DNA of 20,270 bases from Desulforamulus profundi (lineage in GTDB: Bacteria > Bacillota_B > Desulfotomaculia > Desulfotomaculales > Desulfotomaculaceae). Shown here piece by piece: positions 17,515-20,270 of this stretch. The translations under genes were made by a program, and so were the position numbers. The notes below the pieces were generated by a model. That model did no database searches. It was not told the origin of the DNA and was given only the letters and a program-made list of their open reading frames with translations. The stretch is from positions 1-20,270 of the forward strand of contig NZ_AWQQ01000095.1 of assembly GCF_002607855.1 (NCBI RefSeq), read 5' to 3'. The stretch's first letter is position 1. Each line of letters opens with the position of its first letter.

Positions 17515-17759
17515 TGAAAAAGCTTTTTAAATATAGACATAGTAGCCCCCTAAGAGGTTTGGTAAATTTTATGTAATATTTCTACACATTGCGATTAGAT
17601 TCCTCTCATTAATACAAGTGCAGATAATGTCGCAATAAGGCGATAGATTTTTAAAACCAAAACCACCTTCTTTTTATCTAGTAATTAAAGGAGGTGATTT
17701 ATGTTTTAGCTAGCTAGAATTCAATATATAAAAAATATTTAAAAATTGGATGGTTTACT
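17515..17759 (+). promoter_or_regulatory. Leader region of the secreted-precursor gene with a masked ribosome site
   Basis: This 245-base leader contains AAAGGAGGTGATTT (17687-17700), a perfect ribosome binding site directly before ATG TTT TAG, a two-codon frame. CACCTTCTTT at 17664-17673 pairs with AAAGGAGGTG (17687-17696), 10 bp with one G-U and a 13-base loop, so the site can be hidden. The real precursor ATG at 17760 is 59 bases on and has only a weak GGATGG. No convincing promoter hexamers were found. Confidence 0.5.
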
Positions 17760-18498
17760 ATGTTTAAAAAAAGTAAAAAAATCATAAGTATTATCTTAAC
17801 TATCTGTTTTATTTTTTCTATGTGCATACAATCCACCTATGCTGCATCCCCTCAAAGTGAACCTGAAACCTTGACAATGGATGGAAAAACCATAACCGTA
17901 CAGACTCTAGTTGACAATGATACTATCAGAAAAGTGATTGCTGTTGAAGATAACAAAAAATCCTATACATCAACATATAACAAGAAAACAACAGACTTAA
18001 AAGTAGAGGAAACTGATTTAGCAACACAAACTACTAAGGTTATTGCAAATACAAATGTTACAAAAGCTTTAAAAGATGCTAAAAATCAAAACATTATAAT
18101 TGATTCTCAAGGTAACATAACAGCTACAGCTACAGTTATTGCTAGAAATACAGGACAATTTTGGCCCACAAGTTATACGTATTGGTCAGATAAAAATGGC
18201 TTATAATTAACAGTAAACGTGCTGGTAAATATGCAACAGAAACTTCTAGCAATAGTTCCGATTTACTTAGTTTTAAATCATCTGTTGACTCGCAGTGTAA
18301 CTACGAAGTAGCAGCAGCCTCTGCTACAGGAGCTGCAATTTGTGCTGCAGCTGTTGCAGCGGTTACTGCACCTACCGGGCTGGTGCATTTGTAGCAGCCA
18401 TAACTGCCCTAGGTGGAGTCGGAGCAGCTGGATATAGTTTATATTCGGCTTGGCAACAAAAAAATAATTGTGACTTTTATTATTCAAGAGTGAGATAA
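17760..18498 (+). pseudogene. Secreted bacteriocin-like precursor with hydrophobic C-terminal peptide, two frameshifts
   Basis: ATG 17760 begins a basic, hydrophobic signal peptide (MFKKSKKIISIILTICFIFS...) with a TYA-A cleavage site at about residue 29. A soluble Thr/Lys-rich region follows (148 residues in the first frame, to 18206). The frame ends at GL-stop, but other frames continue it: INSKRAGKYATETSSNSSDL, FKSSVDSQCNYEVAAASATG, AAICAAAVAAVTAPTG (to about 18378), then GAFVAAITALGGVGAAGYSL, YSAWQQKNNCDFYYSRVR and stop at 18498. One missing base near 18203 and one in the GGG at 18377-18379 would rejoin an approximately 246-residue protein. Its last 75 residues hold an Ala/Gly-rich hydrophobic segment between cysteines, like the toxic C-terminal peptide of secreted bacteriocin precursors (SdpC-like plan, not shown homology). 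Antimicrobial role is an inference. Confidence 0.65.
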
Positions 18499-18505
18499 AT
18501 ATAAC

Positions 18506-18687
18506 ATGAAAATATACTTTTTATTGGCTCCGGTATTTATAACAATCTGTATATGTTATACCATGTATCACTATTCCATGTTTAATCCTGATAAAAAATA
18601 CCGGCATTAATATTGTGTATATTAACTATTCTTTTTAACTTAGCTTTTTTCGGAGTTGTAATTTATACTTTATTTAGAAATAGCTGA
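18506..18687 (+). pseudogene. Small two-helix membrane protein, candidate immunity protein, frameshifted
   Basis: ATG 18506 follows the precursor stop by 7 bases. The first frame gives MKIYFLLAPVFITICICYTM, YHYSMFNPDKK, then a stop; the other frame continues PALILCILTILFNLAFFGVV, IYTLFRNS and TGA at 18685-18687. One extra A in A6 (18593-18598) fuses both into a 60-residue protein with two hydrophobic segments of about 20 residues, no other domain. The position right after a putative secreted toxin precursor is the usual place for an immunity protein. Role is inferred. No strong ribosome site is visible (GAGTGAGATAA), so coupling to the precursor is likely. Confidence 0.55.
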
Positions 18688-18770
18688 AGTAAAGATTATT
18701 GTTTATTTCTCTAAAAAACTAAGAATAATTCTACCAATGATACGTCGTTTGTTATAGAGAATTATTTAAA

Positions 18771-18793
18771 GCCCTAGGTGTTATACCTAGGGC
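18771..18793 (+). terminator. Hairpin after the precursor and membrane-protein pair
   Basis: GCCCTAGGT (18771-18779) pairs perfectly with ACCTAGGGC (18785-18793), loop GTTAT, followed by CTAACTTTG, only a weak T-run. It could terminate the two-gene unit and is symmetric enough to serve the opposite strand too. Confidence 0.55.
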
Positions 18794-18799
18794 CTAACT

Positions 18800-19028
18800 T
18801 TGCTGAATGTCTTGGCCATTTTTACAGGATTGCTCAAATACAGTAACCTGCTCTGAGAAGGTGGCTCCGAAGTTATAAACAAGTTTCCTATATTAATACC
18901 ATCTACTTTAAGGGTGTTGTAAGTTATTAACAGCTTCGCTGTTGTCATTGGCATCGTTGTTTATGAATTACCCATTTCTAATGGCAATAATAGATTTTCT
19001 CTTGCTCACTGCTCAACCCAGATGACAG
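18800..19028. repeat. Downstream end region of a Mu/Tn-type transposon
   Basis: No gene is seen. The region just beyond the ATPase stop (minus strand) holds short motifs related to those at 564-639: TTGTCATTGGCATCG (18942-18956) and TTACCCATTTCTAATGGCAAT (18968-18988). Such repeats would be expected at the transposase-binding end of the element. The exact terminus cannot be fixed from one end. Confidence 0.3.
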
Positions 19029-19826
19029 TTAAATAGGCTCATCTTCCATGCTCTTGCGTACAATATCAGCATCAATGGTGGGACTGTCAGCTTCTATGGC
19101 TGCAATGATTGCATAGCGGCAAATGTTGTTGATGCGCCGGGGAACCCCCTTTGAGAACTGATAAATAAACTGGATAGCCTCTTCTGTGAATACCTGCCGA
19201 TCCAGCCCGGCTACACGCAGATGGTGGAAAATGTAGGGACTGATCTCCTCTTCACCAAGGGTAGGTAGTTTGTATTGTACTGTGATACGCTGGCGGATAC
19301 ATTCAAGAATCTGCAAGCGTAGGGTTTCTGTAAGTTGAGGTTGCCCAATCAGAAGTACAGTTAAGGGAGAATAGGAGTCCGCCTGGTAGTTTAACACAAA
19401 ACGCAATTCGCCCAGCATCTGAACTGAGAGTTCATGGGCCTCATCTATTGCCACTATGTGTTTTACACCTTTCTGGCTCCATTCCAACATTGATTGGCTT
19501 ACCAGGCGCTTGTTTTCTGACATTCCCCGTCGGGGTTGGACATTGATTTGGTAAAGTAAGTTTTTGTAGAATTCTCCTGGTGTCAGCTCTGAATGGGCAA
19601 TGTAGATAAATCGGTACCTAGATGCATCTAGGTTATGCATGGTGGCCCGTAGAGCTGTGGATTTACCTGAGCCCACATGCCCTGTAACGACAGCCAAACT
19701 GCCAGTTTCAATAGCATGGCGCAGACGAGCCAAAAGTTCTTGGTGCCCCCGGGAGATAAAGATTTCTGAAGCCGGCAAGTTTCTTGAGAAAGGCTCACGT
19801 TCAAAGGAGTAGTAAGGGCTATTCAC
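19029..19826 (-). CDS. ExeA/TniB/MuB-type AAA+ ATPase of a transposon
   Basis: This 265-residue ATPase begins MNSPYYSFEREPFSRNLPAS, the ExeA-family start. Walker A is GHVGSGKST (about 49-57) and Walker B is HIVAIDEAHEL (about 121-131). A sensor-type GQPQL and RQRI arginine region follow, then a C-terminal helical domain (GVPRRINNICRYAIIAA). Such ATPases partner Mu/TniA-type DDE transposases, binding DNA and selecting the target. The GTG start at 19826 overlaps the transposase stop by 8 bases (GTGAATAG), with GGGGGTGAAG upstream, so the two are one translational unit. The gene is complete. Confidence 0.88.
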   Translation of the reverse strand: MNSPYYSFEREPFSRNLPASEIFISRGHQELLARLRHAIETGSLAVVTGHVGSGKSTALRATMHNLDASRYRFIYIAHSELTPGEFYKNLLYQINVQPRRGMSENKRLVSQSMLEWSQKGVKHIVAIDEAHELSVQMLGELRFVLNYQADSYSPLTVLLIGQPQLTETLRLQILECIRQRITVQYKLPTLGEEEISPYIFHHLRVAGLDRQVFTEEAIQFIYQFSKGVPRRINNICRYAIIAAIEADSPTIDADIVRKSMEDEPI

Positions 19827-20270
19827 CTAGCTTCACCCCCATAACCCTGGCAAAGGAAACTCCAGCTTTAGTTTTGGCCTGTGCTGCATGTTCAGCAGCA
19901 ATAGCTTCCATTGCTTGGTTTAAGGCCTGATTAGAAACTTCCTGACGTTCCTGTACCCGTTTTTCGGTGAAGTTTTTCATGAGATAAGGCTTTGCTTCAC
20001 AGCAAAATTCCCCCTCTGAGTAAATTAACATATGGTTCAAGTTGTAGGGGTTGTAGCGCACCTCCACGTTTTTGCCCATCAAGTTTTCCGCCACTTCATA
20101 CTGGTTACCGTAGATTTTGATGGTGGCAAGGGAGGTAACTTGGCGGCCTTCTCTCCACAAGAAGGCTTCCCTTGCGGTTTCTGGTTCCACTTGCCGAGAT
20201 AAAATTTTTCCTTCGGTAACGGCCTGCTCCATTGCTTGGGCTGGACTGATTTTTAAACTACCATGACGGC
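19819..20270 (-). CDS. Mu/TniA-type DDE transposase, C-terminal part (cut by window edge)
   Basis: The frame is open from the window edge to TAG at 19821-19819. A short internal ATG at 20230-20232 is not the real start, since the same frame reads RHGSLKISPAQAMEQAVTEG through it. The visible 150 residues contain the C-terminal small beta-barrel of Mu-type transposases (FLWREGRQVTSLATIKIYGN then YEVAENLMGKNVEVRYNPYN) and a helical tail with AMEAIAAEHAAQ for contact with the ATPase. The catalytic DDE core lies beyond 20270. It is translationally coupled to the ATPase gene downstream. Confidence 0.82.
   Translation of the reverse strand, partial: RHGSLKISPAQAMEQAVTEGKILSRQVEPETAREAFLWREGRQVTSLATIKIYGNQYEVAENLMGKNVEVRYNPYNLNHMLIYSEGEFCCEAKPYLMKNFTEKRVQERQEVSNQALNQAMEAIAAEHAAQAKTKAGVSFARVMGVKLGE

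Noticed and set aside
18278..18487. Cys-rich minus-strand frame (SSCSRGC pattern)
   Set aside because: Antisense of the Ala/Gly-rich precursor C-terminus; the GCA/GCT repeats cause the Cys and Ser pattern.
1..20270. CRISPR array, rRNA or tRNA genes
   Set aside because: No regularly spaced repeats and no tRNA or rRNA signature sequences were seen.

Overview
The window looks like a low-GC Firmicute, most likely a Clostridia/Peptococcaceae-type anaerobe (Desulfotomaculum/Desulfosporosinus-like). This is inferred from AT-rich coding, strong purine-rich ribosome binding sites, a NiCo riboswitch, a class C-like group II intron, and an ATC-hydrolase family gene. No rRNA or tRNA is present to fix the taxon.

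Left part (1-4.7 kb): the left edge carries a frameshifted small secreted-protein gene on the minus strand. It is followed by a non-coding stretch with transposon-end-like repeats. A very clear NiCo (czcD-type) riboswitch with its own terminator (about 767-878) then controls an 845-residue P-type cation ATPase. Behind the ATPase lie a double zinc-ribbon protein and an overlapping Ser/Thr kinase-like gene that has a frameshift near its end.

Middle (4.7-9.7 kb): a six-gene plus-strand cluster encodes an OmpR-type response regulator, a histidine kinase, a VTT/DedA-like membrane protein, undecaprenyl-diphosphatase UppP (frameshifted at its C-terminus), a class I methyltransferase and an ATC-hydrolase family protein. 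This reads as a two-component-controlled envelope or undecaprenyl-lipid module.

Accessory region (9.7-18.8 kb): a group II intron (about 10236-12322) sits directly behind an intrinsic terminator hairpin, and its reverse transcriptase is split by one missing base. Next come a KilA-N protein with its own promoter, a DUF4238-like gene with no start codon, and a 478-residue protein I do not recognise. A complete IS4-family element is inserted exactly at the stop codon of that last gene (CTAG target). Beyond it lies a secreted, bacteriocin-like precursor with a hydrophobic Ala/Gly-rich C-terminus, followed 7 bases later by a small two-helix membrane protein that could be its immunity partner. Both are frameshifted.

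Right edge (18.9-20.3 kb): the C-terminus of a Mu/TniA-type DDE transposase and its AAA+ ATPase partner on the minus strand form part of a larger transposon continuing beyond the window.

A recurring feature is the loss of a single base, usually in a short homopolymer, in at least six otherwise recognisable genes. This could be systematic sequencing or assembly error or real decay. Many of the 'broken' genes may be intact in the organism.
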